A stretch of 64,000 nt of DNA from Nocardioides mangrovicus (GTDB lineage: Bacteria; Actinomycetota; Actinomycetes; Propionibacteriales; Nocardioidaceae). Position numbers and translations under genes: made by a program. The notes beneath the pieces are model-generated. The model saw nothing but the letters and a program-made list of their open reading frames with translations. It was not told the origin of the DNA and searched no databases. This document shows positions 43,687 to 52,492 of this stretch, piece after piece. Every line of letters starts with the position of its first letter. Position 1 is the stretch's first letter. The DNA lies in NCBI RefSeq assembly GCF_003674065.1, contig NZ_RDBE01000007.1, positions 600,953-664,952 of the forward strand, in the 5' to 3' direction.

Positions 43687-44603
43687 CCGGCGGCCGGGTA
43701 GTGCTGGTTGCTCGCGTCGAAGAAGTTGCACGCGTCGATGGTGCCGTACTGCAGTCCGACCTTGAAGGCGGCCACCCGCTGGGCGGACGAGCCGTGCGTC
43801 CACTGCTCCTCGTCGACCTGGCCGGAGGTGCGCTTCTCGATGGCGTCGTCGCCGACGACCTTGGCCGCGGCGATGCCCTCGTCGATGTCGGCGTCGGTGA
43901 GGTCGCTGATGAGGACGTTGCCGTCGGCGTCCTGGGTGGTGGTGGCGTTCTTGGTCCACACGCCGGCGAGGCAGTCGGCCATGGTCTCCAGCTTCACCGA
44001 GTCGCTGTTGGGGCCGCGCTGGGTGCGTACCTTGCCCATCAGGCCGAGCTGGTTCTGGATGTGGTGGCCGTACTCGTGCGCCACGACGTAGGCCTCGGTG
44101 AACGCGGTGTCCTTGCCGCCGAGCTGCGTGAAGAGGGTGTCGAAGAAGCTGAGGTCGAGGTAGACGGTCTGGTCGGTGGGGCAGTAGAACGGCCCCGCGT
44201 CGGAGGTCGCGCTGCCGCAGCCGGTGCTGACGCTGCCGCTGAACGGCCTGGTCACGATCTGCGTGTACTGCTTGCCGGTCTCCTTCGGCAGCTCGGTGGC
44301 CCAGAACGCCTGCACCGAGTCGGTGATCGCCACCAGCCGGCACAGCCGGTCGCCCGCCGATGACCCGTTGGCCTGCTCCCCGCTGGTGCAGGTGCTGGCG
44401 TCGCCGGGGGAGCCGCCGCTGCTGCTGGGGCCGCTCTGGCCGCCGAGCACGCTCGGCCCGAAGAACACCACGAGCAGGATCATCACGACGATGCCGCCGA
44501 TGCCGCCGCCCAGCGGGAGCCCGATCCCGCCGCCGCCCCCGCCACCACCACCCGCGCTGCTGACCTGGGAGGAGTCGAGGCGGGCGCGGGGATTGAATCG
44601 CAC
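43683..44603 (-). CDS. ypfJ: YpfJ-type neutral zinc metallopeptidase-like protein
   Basis: A 306-residue membrane-anchored protein. A glycine-rich stretch (about 19-27) and one transmembrane segment (about 36-50) lead to an extracellular domain with the zinc motif HEYGHH and the downstream SDSVKLETMADC, in which Glu may be the third ligand. The GTG lies six bases after a TAGTCT box, so the mRNA is probably leaderless. The substrate is unknown. It leads the ypfJ-bioY-bioM-bioN operon, and no functional link to biotin uptake is evident. Confidence 0.88.
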   Translation of the reverse strand: MRFNPRARLDSSQVSSAGGGGGGGGGIGLPLGGGIGGIVVMILLVVFFGPSVLGGQSGPSSSGGSPGDASTCTSGEQANGSSAGDRLCRLVAITDSVQAFWATELPKETGKQYTQIVTRPFSGSVSTGCGSATSDAGPFYCPTDQTVYLDLSFFDTLFTQLGGKDTAFTEAYVVAHEYGHHIQNQLGLMGKVRTQRGPNSDSVKLETMADCLAGVWTKNATTTQDADGNVLISDLTDADIDEGIAAAKVVGDDAIEKRTSGQVDEEQWTHGSSAQRVAAFKVGLQYGTIDACNFFDASNQHYPAAG

Positions 44604-44608
44604 GTCCG

Positions 44609-44615
44609 TAGACTA
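44609..44615. promoter_or_regulatory. Overlapping bidirectional -10 box
   Basis: The heptamer TAGACTA reads TAGACT on the plus strand (44609-44614, seven bases before a GTG at 44622) and TAGTCT on the minus strand (44615-44610, six bases before the ypfJ GTG). Both spacings are those of leaderless transcripts. Confidence 0.55.
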
Positions 44616-44621
44616 GATCCC

Positions 44622-44690
44622 GTGAACCGGGACCTGGGCTGCTGCGCGCCGCACGAGGCGCACGCCCGCTGCGCCGTCGTCGCCCGATAG
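44622..44690 (+). CDS. Leader-type short reading frame 1 (22 codons, three Cys)
   Basis: GTG 44622 to TAG 44688-44690. The peptide is VNRDLGCCAPHEAHA followed by RCAVVAR, with tandem Cys codons at positions 7-8 and a third at 17. It lies seven bases after a TAGACT box, so it could be translated leaderless. It precedes an ABC-F gene, a class often controlled by attenuation through short upstream frames. It is not shown to be a gene. Confidence 0.4.
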   Translation: MNRDLGCCAPHEAHARCAVVAR

Positions 44691-44700
44691 CCGCTCCGCC

Positions 44701-44786
44701 ATGTCCTCGCCCCTCTGCCCGGCCGTCGCACGCCCGCAGGCGCCCGCGTCGCGTCCACGACCCGGCCCGCGTGCCCTGGTGACCCG

Positions 44787-44790
<4 letters not shown>
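44701..44790 (+). CDS. Short reading frame 2, overlapping the ABC-F start
   Basis: ATG 44701 to TGA 44788-44790, 29 codons, Pro/Arg/Ala-rich, starting MSSPLCPAVARPQ. It begins 10 bases after frame 1 ends and its stop overlaps the GTG of the ABC-F gene as GTGA, the coupling used elsewhere in this window. No Shine-Dalgarno precedes it. Confidence 0.35.
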
Positions 44791-46385
<1,595 letters not shown>

Positions 46386-46399
46386 CGCCGAGGGACGGG

Positions 46400-46495
46400 G
46401 GTTTCGAGACGGTTGCTGCGCAACCTCCTCAACCACCGTCTCCGAGGCGCTGGGGGTCGCTGGTTGAGGAGGTCGCCCGCGACCGTCTCGAAACC
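46400..46495. repeat. Inverted-repeat pair between the ABC-F gene and the EEP gene
   Basis: Arms at 46400-46435 and 46461-46495 match, in opposite orientation, the element at 38444-38540 (GGTTTCGAGACGGT ... ACCTCCTCAACCA). Inner hairpins are GGTTGC-TGC-GCAACC and GGTCGC-CC-GCGACC, again compensatory. It fills the space between convergent genes. Confidence 0.85.
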
Positions 46496-46500
46496 TGCGC

Positions 46501-47658
46501 CTACCCCGTGACCGTGACCTGGCTGACCACGATCGGGTGGTCGGAGGCTGCGCGGTCGTCCGTGCCGCGGTCGCGCAGGTAGCCGGAGAAGGTGACGTCC
46601 GGGGTGCCCATGATCCAGTCGATCCACGGGCTCTTGGCGGTGCGGCAGCCGCTGGAGTAGACGCTGCCGTCGGCGGAGTGCATGCCGGTGCCCTGGCTCA
46701 TGGCGCAGAAGTAGGTGGCCCGGTCGTTCATGTCGCCGGCGACGATCACGGGCGTGCCGGTCTGGTGCAGCGCGTTGTTGTCGGCGACCTGCCGGCTGAC
46801 GGCCGTGGCGCGGAACTTCGCGGCGTTGCCGTGCACGTCTGCGGGGTTGTGGTAGCTGGTGACCCAGAACGAGGCGCCGGTCTGCTTGTCGCGCAGCAGC
46901 ACCCTGGGCATGTTGCGGGTGGCGCCGTGGAAGTACGGGTAGGGGCGGGTCTGGCCCTGGACGAAGCTGAACCGGGCGGTGTTCCACACCACGGAGTTCT
47001 CAGCGTCCAGCGACCGGCCCGCGGTGGGGTAGCGGGCGTACGTGCTGCCGGCGAGGCTGTCGAACAGCTTGCGCTGCGGGGTCTCGAACTCCTGCAGCGA
47101 GGCGACGCCGACGTTGTAGCGCTTGAGCAGCCCCACGGCCAGGGCCATCCGGTGCGCGACCTTGCCGCGGTGGATGGCGCCCTGCACGTTGAACGTGGCG
47201 AAGGTGAACGACGAGGAGGCCGACGAGGTCGCCGCGGTGGTGGGGGTCGCGGTGGCAGTGGCCGAGGGGGTGGCGGTCGCCGTCGGGGTGGCCGAGGTGC
47301 TCGGGCTCGTCGGCACGGTGAGCTGGCGAGCGGCCGGGACGCCGGCGGGGGCGTCGGTGGGCCCGCCCCCGGGCCCACCGGGGGAGGTGCCGGACGGGGT
47401 GCCGGGTCCGGCGGTCGGGCCGGTGCTGGGGTCCCCGGTCGGGGTCACCGTCACGATCGGGGTGTCGTTGCCGACGCCGGAGAGCGAGGAGGCCGCCGTC
47501 GGGGTGGCCGAGGCGGCGACCGAGGCGCTGGCGTCGACCGGGCCGACGTCGGGGGAGGTGGCCACGAAGGTGCCGCCGATGCCGACGGTGGTGCAGGCCG
47601 CGGCCGCGATGATGAGCTTGGTGGACAGCGCGAAGCCGCCCGTCGCGTGAGGAGCCAA
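46501..47658 (-). CDS. Secreted endonuclease/exonuclease/phosphatase-family protein
   Basis: A 385-residue protein with a hydrophobic N-terminal export segment (STKLIIAAAACTTVGIGGTFVA), a Ser/Thr/Pro/Gly-rich linker of about 110 residues including a TPTATATPSATATATP tract, and a C-terminal EEP domain (from about residue 152). EEP active-site residues are visible in TFNVQG, LQEFET, AGDMND, WIDWIM and SDHPI. It could be a DNase or phosphodiesterase outside the cell. The start is uncertain: TTG 47658 has no clear ribosome-binding site. It follows the EAL gene after seven bases. Confidence 0.78.
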   Translation of the reverse strand: MAPHATGGFALSTKLIIAAAACTTVGIGGTFVATSPDVGPVDASASVAASATPTAASSLSGVGNDTPIVTVTPTGDPSTGPTAGPGTPSGTSPGGPGGGPTDAPAGVPAARQLTVPTSPSTSATPTATATPSATATATPTTAATSSASSSFTFATFNVQGAIHRGKVAHRMALAVGLLKRYNVGVASLQEFETPQRKLFDSLAGSTYARYPTAGRSLDAENSVVWNTARFSFVQGQTRPYPYFHGATRNMPRVLLRDKQTGASFWVTSYHNPADVHGNAAKFRATAVSRQVADNNALHQTGTPVIVAGDMNDRATYFCAMSQGTGMHSADGSVYSSGCRTAKSPWIDWIMGTPDVTFSGYLRDRGTDDRAASDHPIVVSQVTVTG

Positions 47659-47665
47659 GAGCGGG

Positions 47666-48913
47666 TCAGTTCACTTTCTCGGGGAGGAGCGAGTCGAGGT
47701 CGGAGGCCCAGGCGAACGCCTCGGCGGCCACCGTGTGCAGCTGCGAGAGGTCACCGCCGGAGCCGACGGCGCCGTCGCCGGAGCCCGCGACGTCGCCCTG
47801 GTAGGCGATCACCTCGCTCACCAGCTCGCCCAGCGGACCCTCGCCGCGCACGGCGGCCATGAGGGCGGGGTCGACCTCCAGCACGTCCTCGATCTCCGAC
47901 ATGGGGCGGCCCAGCAGCAGGTCGAGCCCGGACAGCATGCCCACCACGTAGGCCCGGGGACCGTCGGTCACGCCGCGTTGCTGGGCTAGCAGCTCGCACA
48001 TCTTGGCGCGGCTGAGCACGGTGACCAGGGAGGGCCGGGAGATCGAGGAGCGGTCGGTGAGCAGCAGCAGACTGATCCACTGGCGGATGCGGGTGCTGCC
48101 CACCAGCACCAGCGCCTCGCGGATGGTGCGCACGGTGCGGCGTACGCCGTGGTCGGCGCCCGCGGCGGCCAGGTGCAGCAGCTGCACCATCAGGCCGGGC
48201 TCGGAGGCCACCAGCCGCTCGAGCTCGACGACCTCGAGGTCCTCGGCGAGCACCATCGCGGCCAGCCGCAGCCGGGTGGTGGCGGTGGGGGCGAGGGTGC
48301 GCCCCTCGATCAGCCGCGGCCGCTCGATGGCGTAGCCCTGGAACAGCGAGAACCCCTGGGCGCAGGCCCACGCCACGTCGTCGTCGGTCTCGACCTTCTC
48401 CGCCAGCAGCTGCACGCCGTAGGGCCGGCACCGGGCGGCCAGCTCCGCCGCGGCCTCACGGTCGGTGTTGAGCAGGTCGATCTTGACGATGTCGACCAGC
48501 GGAAGCAGCCGCTCGATCCCCTCGCGCCAGACCATGTCGTCCAGCGCGAGCACGAAGCCGTCCGAGATCAGCCGGCGGCAACCCTCGACGACCTCGTCGT
48601 CGATCTCGACGCTCTCCAGCACCTCGATGACGGTGGTGGCCGGGGGGAGCGAGACGGGGGTGTCGCCGACGAGCACGCCGCGGTCGGCGTTGCAGAACAG
48701 GAGCCGGCCGTTGGCCAGCCGGTCCAGGCCCAGCGAGAGCGCGCCGACCATCACCGTGGCCGTCATCTGGTCGCCGGTCAGCGGGCCCACCGGCACCCCG
48801 GCCACGGGCACGAGGGCTGCGGCGGGCTGACGGAAGAGCAGCTCGTAGCCCAGGGTCGCACCGTCACGGTCGACGATGGCCTGACGGCCCACGACCACGC
48901 TGCTGTGCGGCAT
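47666..48913 (-). CDS. EAL-HDOD domain protein (YuxH-type)
   Basis: A 415-residue cytoplasmic protein. The EAL-like half (1-205) keeps GYELLFR, CNADRG, LDDMVW, VDIVKID and AEKVET, but the DDFG loop is DDMVW, so c-di-GMP hydrolysis may be lost. The HDOD half (about 205-400, from LVASEPGLMVQLLHLAA) is a protein-interaction domain of signalling proteins. A flagellar-type promoter motif lies 38 bases upstream, pointing away from flbD, so it belongs to the flagellar regulon by position. Proteins of this type modulate motility in other bacteria. Confidence 0.88.
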   Translation of the reverse strand: MPHSSVVVGRQAIVDRDGATLGYELLFRQPAAALVPVAGVPVGPLTGDQMTATVMVGALSLGLDRLANGRLLFCNADRGVLVGDTPVSLPPATTVIEVLESVEIDDEVVEGCRRLISDGFVLALDDMVWREGIERLLPLVDIVKIDLLNTDREAAAELAARCRPYGVQLLAEKVETDDDVAWACAQGFSLFQGYAIERPRLIEGRTLAPTATTRLRLAAMVLAEDLEVVELERLVASEPGLMVQLLHLAAAGADHGVRRTVRTIREALVLVGSTRIRQWISLLLLTDRSSISRPSLVTVLSRAKMCELLAQQRGVTDGPRAYVVGMLSGLDLLLGRPMSEIEDVLEVDPALMAAVRGEGPLGELVSEVIAYQGDVAGSGDGAVGSGGDLSQLHTVAAEAFAWASDLDSLLPEKVN

Positions 48914-48951
48914 CTGGCTACCCGTCGCTCGAATGAATGGCTACACGTCAC

Positions 48952-48980
48952 GTATCGGTCAGCGCCCGCACAACCTGAGG
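48952..48980 (-). promoter_or_regulatory. Flagellar-type promoter motif, EAL-HDOD gene
   Basis: On the minus strand CCTCAGGT (48973-48980), 13 bases, then ACCGATAC (48952-48959). It is one of five copies of the same motif in the flagellar region. Confidence 0.6.
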
Positions 48981-49045
48981 ACCCCGCGCGAGGACCTCGC
49001 AGCGGTCTGGTCCAGGCCGACCCGGTGGATCGGTGGTGCCGGTTC

Positions 49046-49074
49046 CCTCAGGTGGGCGACGGGTCCGCCGATGG
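49046..49074 (+). promoter_or_regulatory. Flagellar-type promoter motif, flbD-motAB-fliL operon
   Basis: CCTCAGGT (49046-49053), 13 bases, then GCCGATGG (49067-49074), 52 bases before the flbD GTG. Confidence 0.65.
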
Positions 49075-49126
49075 ATGTGGTGCGAGGGCCACGGACGGCC
49101 CGCTCGGAGCACTAGGAGGGTGCGTC

Positions 49127-49408
49127 GTGATTTCCCTGACCAGGATCGCCGGTCAGCCGTTTGTGCTGAACTGCGACCTCATCGAGCGTGTCGACAGCAC
49201 GCCCGACACCGTGATCTCTCTCGTCGACGGCAAGAAGTACGTCGTCGCGGAGTCGCTGGACGATGTCGTGGCGGCCGTGCGGCTCTTCCGCAGCGAGGTC
49301 ATCGCGCTCAGCAACCACCTGCGCCCCGAGTCGCTGCTGCCCGTCCCTGAGCCGCACGAGCACGCCCACCTGACGGCGGTCGCGCCCATCGTCTCCGAGG
49401 AGCGCTGA
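49127..49408 (+). CDS. flbD: FlbD-family flagellar protein
   Basis: A 93-residue protein of the FlbD family. These proteins precede motA in many gram-positive flagellar operons; function not established. The core reads FVLNCDLIERVDSTPDTVISLVDGKKYVV. AGGAGGG stands before the GTG at 49127. The TGATG overlap with motA puts it in the same operon. Confidence 0.85.
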   Translation: MISLTRIAGQPFVLNCDLIERVDSTPDTVISLVDGKKYVVAESLDDVVAAVRLFRSEVIALSNHLRPESLLPVPEPHEHAHLTAVAPIVSEER

Positions 49409-50169
49409 TGGACGCCGCACCCGTCATCGGCATCGGAGCCGGCTTCGCCGTCATCATCGGCGCGAACGTCATGGAGGGTGGCAACCCCATGGCGCTGCTG
49501 GAGCCCGCGCCGCTGCTGCTCGTCTTCGGTACGACCATCCTGGTCGCGATCGCCGGCGGCACCATGGCCGACGCCAAGGGTGCCGTGGGCTCGGCCAAGC
49601 GTGCCTTCACCGGCGACGCCCCGTCCGCGGAGGATCTGGTGCCCCAGGTCGTCGAGCTGGCCGAGAAGGCCCGCCGCGACGGTCTGCTGGCGCTGGAGGA
49701 CTCGGTGAAGAACGTCGACGACGACTTCCTCAAACGCGGGGTGACGATGGCCATCGACGGCACCGACCCCGAGGAGCTCCGCGAGATCCTCGAGTCCGAG
49801 GTCTACGCCAAGAAGGCCGCCGACAAGCAGGCGGCCAAGTTCTGGGCCGACGCCGGCGGCTACTCGCCGACCATCGGCATCATCGGCACCGTCATGGGCC
49901 TGGTGCACGTGCTGGAGAACCTGGCCCAGCCCACCGAGCTGGGCCACCTCATCGCCGGCGCCTTCGTGGCGACGCTGTGGGGCGTCACCTCGGCCAACGT
50001 GATCTTCCTGCCGCTGGGCAACCGCCTCAAGCGCCTCAGCGAGCTGGAGTGCTCGCGCATGGAGGTCGCGATCGAGGGCATCGCCGCCATCCAGGCCGGC
50101 TCCAACCCGCGGATCGTGGCGCAGAAGCTGCGCTCGTTGCTCCCGGGCCAGCAGGCGGAGGCGGCCTGA
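49408..50169 (+). CDS. motA: Flagellar motor stator protein MotA
   Basis: A 253-residue four-helix membrane protein of the proton- or sodium-driven stator. Helices 1-2 are near residues 5-55, a large cytoplasmic loop follows with conserved Arg/Glu residues (FLKRGVTMAIDGTDPEELRE), and helices 3-4 are around YSPTIGIIGTVMGLVHVL and IAGAFVATLWGVTSAN. ATG overlaps flbD by one base. It forms the ion channel with MotB. Confidence 0.94.
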   Translation: MDAAPVIGIGAGFAVIIGANVMEGGNPMALLEPAPLLLVFGTTILVAIAGGTMADAKGAVGSAKRAFTGDAPSAEDLVPQVVELAEKARRDGLLALEDSVKNVDDDFLKRGVTMAIDGTDPEELREILESEVYAKKAADKQAAKFWADAGGYSPTIGIIGTVMGLVHVLENLAQPTELGHLIAGAFVATLWGVTSANVIFLPLGNRLKRLSELECSRMEVAIEGIAAIQAGSNPRIVAQKLRSLLPGQQAEAA

Positions 50170-50170
50170 C

Positions 50171-51070
50171 ATGAGCAAGAAGCGCCACGAGGAGGAGGAG
50201 CACGAGAACCACGAGCGGTGGCTGGTCAGCTACGCGGACATGATGACCCTGCTCATGGTGCTGTTCATCGTCATGTTCGCCATGAGCCAGGTGGACCAGA
50301 AGAAGTTCAACATGCTCAAGGAGGGCCTCGCGGCCGGCTTCGGCCAGCCGACGTCGATCCTGCAGGGCGCCCAGTCGATCCTCGACGAGCCGGGCACCTC
50401 GAACATGGAGGCCGTGGGGGCGACGAACCTCGCCACCGACTCCAGCACCAGCAACTCCACCGCCGTGTCGGCGGAGGTCTCCAAGCAGGTCGAGCAGGTC
50501 GAGGCGCGTGCCGCCGGACGCCGTACGGCCTCCGCCGAGACCGAGGTGAAGCGGCTGAAGGGCATCGAGGCCGAGGTCACCAAGGCGCTCAAGGCCAAGG
50601 GCCTGCAAGACGACGTGCGGACGACGCTGACCGACCAGGGCCTGGTCATCAGCCTGGTCTCGCGGCACGTGGTCTTCGAGCCCAACATCGCGACGCTCTC
50701 GCCGCGCGGACGTGAGGTCGTCGACACCCTGGCGCCGGTCCTGGCCTCGCTCAAGGACCCGCTCTCGATCGACGGCAGCACCAACCAGGCCAAGGGCAAG
50801 CCCAAGTACTTCGCCAGCAACTGGGAGCTCTCGGCGGCTCGAGCCGTGGGCGTCCTGCGCTACCTGCACACGCTCGGCATCGCCAACGGGCGGATGTCGG
50901 CGACGGCGTACGGCGACGAGAAGCCGCTGGTCGACCCGACCAAGCCGGGCTCGCAGCGCATCAACAAGCGGGTCGACATCGTCGTCGACTCCACCCTCGA
51001 CCCCGAGACCCGGGCCGCGATGGCCCAGGTGATCAAGGAACAGCAAGCCACCTCTGGAGAGACACCATGA
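50171..51070 (+). CDS. motB: Flagellar motor stator protein MotB
   Basis: A 299-residue stator subunit. One N-terminal helix contains the essential proton-binding Asp23 (SYADMMTLLM). The C-terminal OmpA-like peptidoglycan-binding domain spans about 155-285 (SNWELSAARAVGVLRYL; RVDIVV). A Ser/Thr/Glu-rich linker and coiled-coil helix lie between. Two bases separate it from motA and its stop overlaps fliL (ATGA). Confidence 0.94.
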   Translation: MSKKRHEEEEHENHERWLVSYADMMTLLMVLFIVMFAMSQVDQKKFNMLKEGLAAGFGQPTSILQGAQSILDEPGTSNMEAVGATNLATDSSTSNSTAVSAEVSKQVEQVEARAAGRRTASAETEVKRLKGIEAEVTKALKAKGLQDDVRTTLTDQGLVISLVSRHVVFEPNIATLSPRGREVVDTLAPVLASLKDPLSIDGSTNQAKGKPKYFASNWELSAARAVGVLRYLHTLGIANGRMSATAYGDEKPLVDPTKPGSQRINKRVDIVVDSTLDPETRAAMAQVIKEQQATSGETP

Positions 51071-51513
51071 CCGTCACCGCCATGCCCGAGACCGCCGCCG
51101 GCGCCGCCGCCGGCGAGGAGGCACCGAAGAAGGGCAAGAAGAAGCTCATCCTCATCGTGCTCGTCCTGCTGCTCGTCGTGGGTGGGGCCGCCTACTGGTT
51201 CGTGCTGCGCCCCACCGGGCCCAGCAAGCCCCAGCCCGGCACGGTCTCGGCGCTCGACTCCATCCAGGTCAACCTGGCCGGCGACCACTACCTGCGGGTC
51301 GGCATCGCCCTGCAGCTGACCGCCGGCACCAAGGAGGCCGACGGCAGCAAGGCCCTGGACGCCACGATCAACGAGTTCAGCGGCCTGACGGTGGCCGAGG
51401 TCACAGACCCGGCCAAGCGCCGCGCGCTGAAGAAGGAGCTCGCCCACCGGTTGGAGGAGCTCTACGAGGGAGAGGTCATGGGGGTGTACTTCACCGAGTT
51501 CGTGACTCAGTGA
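51067..51513 (+). CDS. fliL: Flagellar basal body-associated protein FliL
   Basis: A 148-residue single-pass membrane protein. A Lys-rich stretch (KKGKKK) precedes a transmembrane helix at about 27-46, then a periplasmic/extracellular domain ending in the FliL-typical ELAHRLEELYEGEVMGVYFTEFV. FliL surrounds or supports stator units. It ends the flbD operon; a promoter-dyad region follows. Confidence 0.9.
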   Translation: MTVTAMPETAAGAAAGEEAPKKGKKKLILIVLVLLLVVGGAAYWFVLRPTGPSKPQPGTVSALDSIQVNLAGDHYLRVGIALQLTAGTKEADGSKALDATINEFSGLTVAEVTDPAKRRALKKELAHRLEELYEGEVMGVYFTEFVTQ

Positions 51514-51532
51514 GGATCTTCGTTCCGTTTTT

Positions 51533-51561
51533 CCTCAGGTAGGTCCCACGGCGGTCGATCA
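51533..51561 (+). promoter_or_regulatory. Flagellar-type promoter motif, fliM-flhB operon
   Basis: CCTCAGGT (51533-51540), 13 bases, then GTCGATCA (51554-51561). The -10 ends seven bases before the fliM GTG, implying a leaderless transcript. Confidence 0.6.
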
Positions 51562-51571
51562 GACCGCCGTG
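51547..51571. promoter_or_regulatory. Perfect 10-bp inverted repeat over the fliM start
   Basis: CACGGCGGTC (51547-51556) and GACCGCCGTG (51562-51571) flank GATCA. The dyad overlaps the -10, the predicted transcription start and the GTG codon, so it could be an operator or an mRNA hairpin holding the start codon. Confidence 0.7.
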
Positions 51572-52492
51572 AGCCTGACCGCGCCCTCCAGCCGCCCCGC
51601 CGCGGAGCGTGTGGTGACGCCGTACGACTTCCGTCGGCCGATCCAGCTCTCGCGCGAGCACGCGCGCATCCTGCAGGTGGCCTTCGACAGCTTCGCCCAC
51701 CAGGCGATGACCGTCTTCACCTCGATGCTGCGCCGGGTGTGCCAGGTCAGCCTCGGCTCGATCGAGCAGCACACCTACGCCGAGTACGTGGAGTCGCTGG
51801 GCTCCACCAGCTACCTCACCGTCTTCTCCGCCGAGCCCATGGCCGGCCTGTGCGTCATCGAGATGCCGTTGGGCACCGCGATGGTGTGCGTGGACCACAT
51901 GCTCGGCGGCCCGGGCGGCACGCAGCAGCCGCTGCGCCCGCTCACCGAAATCGAGAGCGTCGGCGTGACCGGCCTCGTCGACCGGCTGCTGACCCAGATG
52001 CGTGGGTCGCTCGACGGCGTCATCCCGATGGAGCCCGAGGTCCGCACGGTCGAGTACAGCCCCCAGTTCGCGCAGGCGGCCGGCGCCAACGACGTCGTCG
52101 TCGTGGTGACCCTCGACCTGGTCGTCGAGGAGGTCCGCAGCCGGCTCTCGGTCTGCCTGCCCTTCCACGGTCTGCTGCCGCACCTCGTCGCTGCCGCTGC
52201 CCCGGCCCCCGTCTCCGACCGCGAGCGCGCCATCCGCGGCCAGTCCGAGGCGCTGCTGCGGGCGCAGTTCGAGGAGGTGCCGGTCGAGGTGGCCGTGCGG
52301 TTCCGCCCCACCCACGTCACGCCCACCACGCTGAGCGACCTCGCCCCCGGTGACGTCATCCGCCTCAGCCACCCCGCCACCGCCCCGCTGGCCATCTCGG
52401 CCGACGACACGCCCTTCGCCCACGCCACCGCCGGGACCAAGGGTCTCCGGCTCGCCGCCCTGATCGTGGGCACTCCCGAGGAGGAACGATGA
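51569..52492 (+). CDS. fliM: Flagellar motor switch protein FliM
   Basis: A 307-residue C-ring protein. The CheC-like middle domain starts at YDFRRPIQLSREHARIL and includes the MLGGPGGT loop; a SpoA domain is at the C-terminus (about 225-305). The N-terminal CheY-binding peptide (consensus LSQxEIDALL) is absent from the first 20 residues and from the upstream in-frame sequence. Start GTG 51569 is leaderless by promoter spacing; GTG 51614 is an alternative. Its stop overlaps fliN. Confidence 0.92.
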   Translation: MSLTAPSSRPAAERVVTPYDFRRPIQLSREHARILQVAFDSFAHQAMTVFTSMLRRVCQVSLGSIEQHTYAEYVESLGSTSYLTVFSAEPMAGLCVIEMPLGTAMVCVDHMLGGPGGTQQPLRPLTEIESVGVTGLVDRLLTQMRGSLDGVIPMEPEVRTVEYSPQFAQAAGANDVVVVVTLDLVVEEVRSRLSVCLPFHGLLPHLVAAAAPAPVSDRERAIRGQSEALLRAQFEEVPVEVAVRFRPTHVTPTTLSDLAPGDVIRLSHPATAPLAISADDTPFAHATAGTKGLRLAALIVGTPEEER

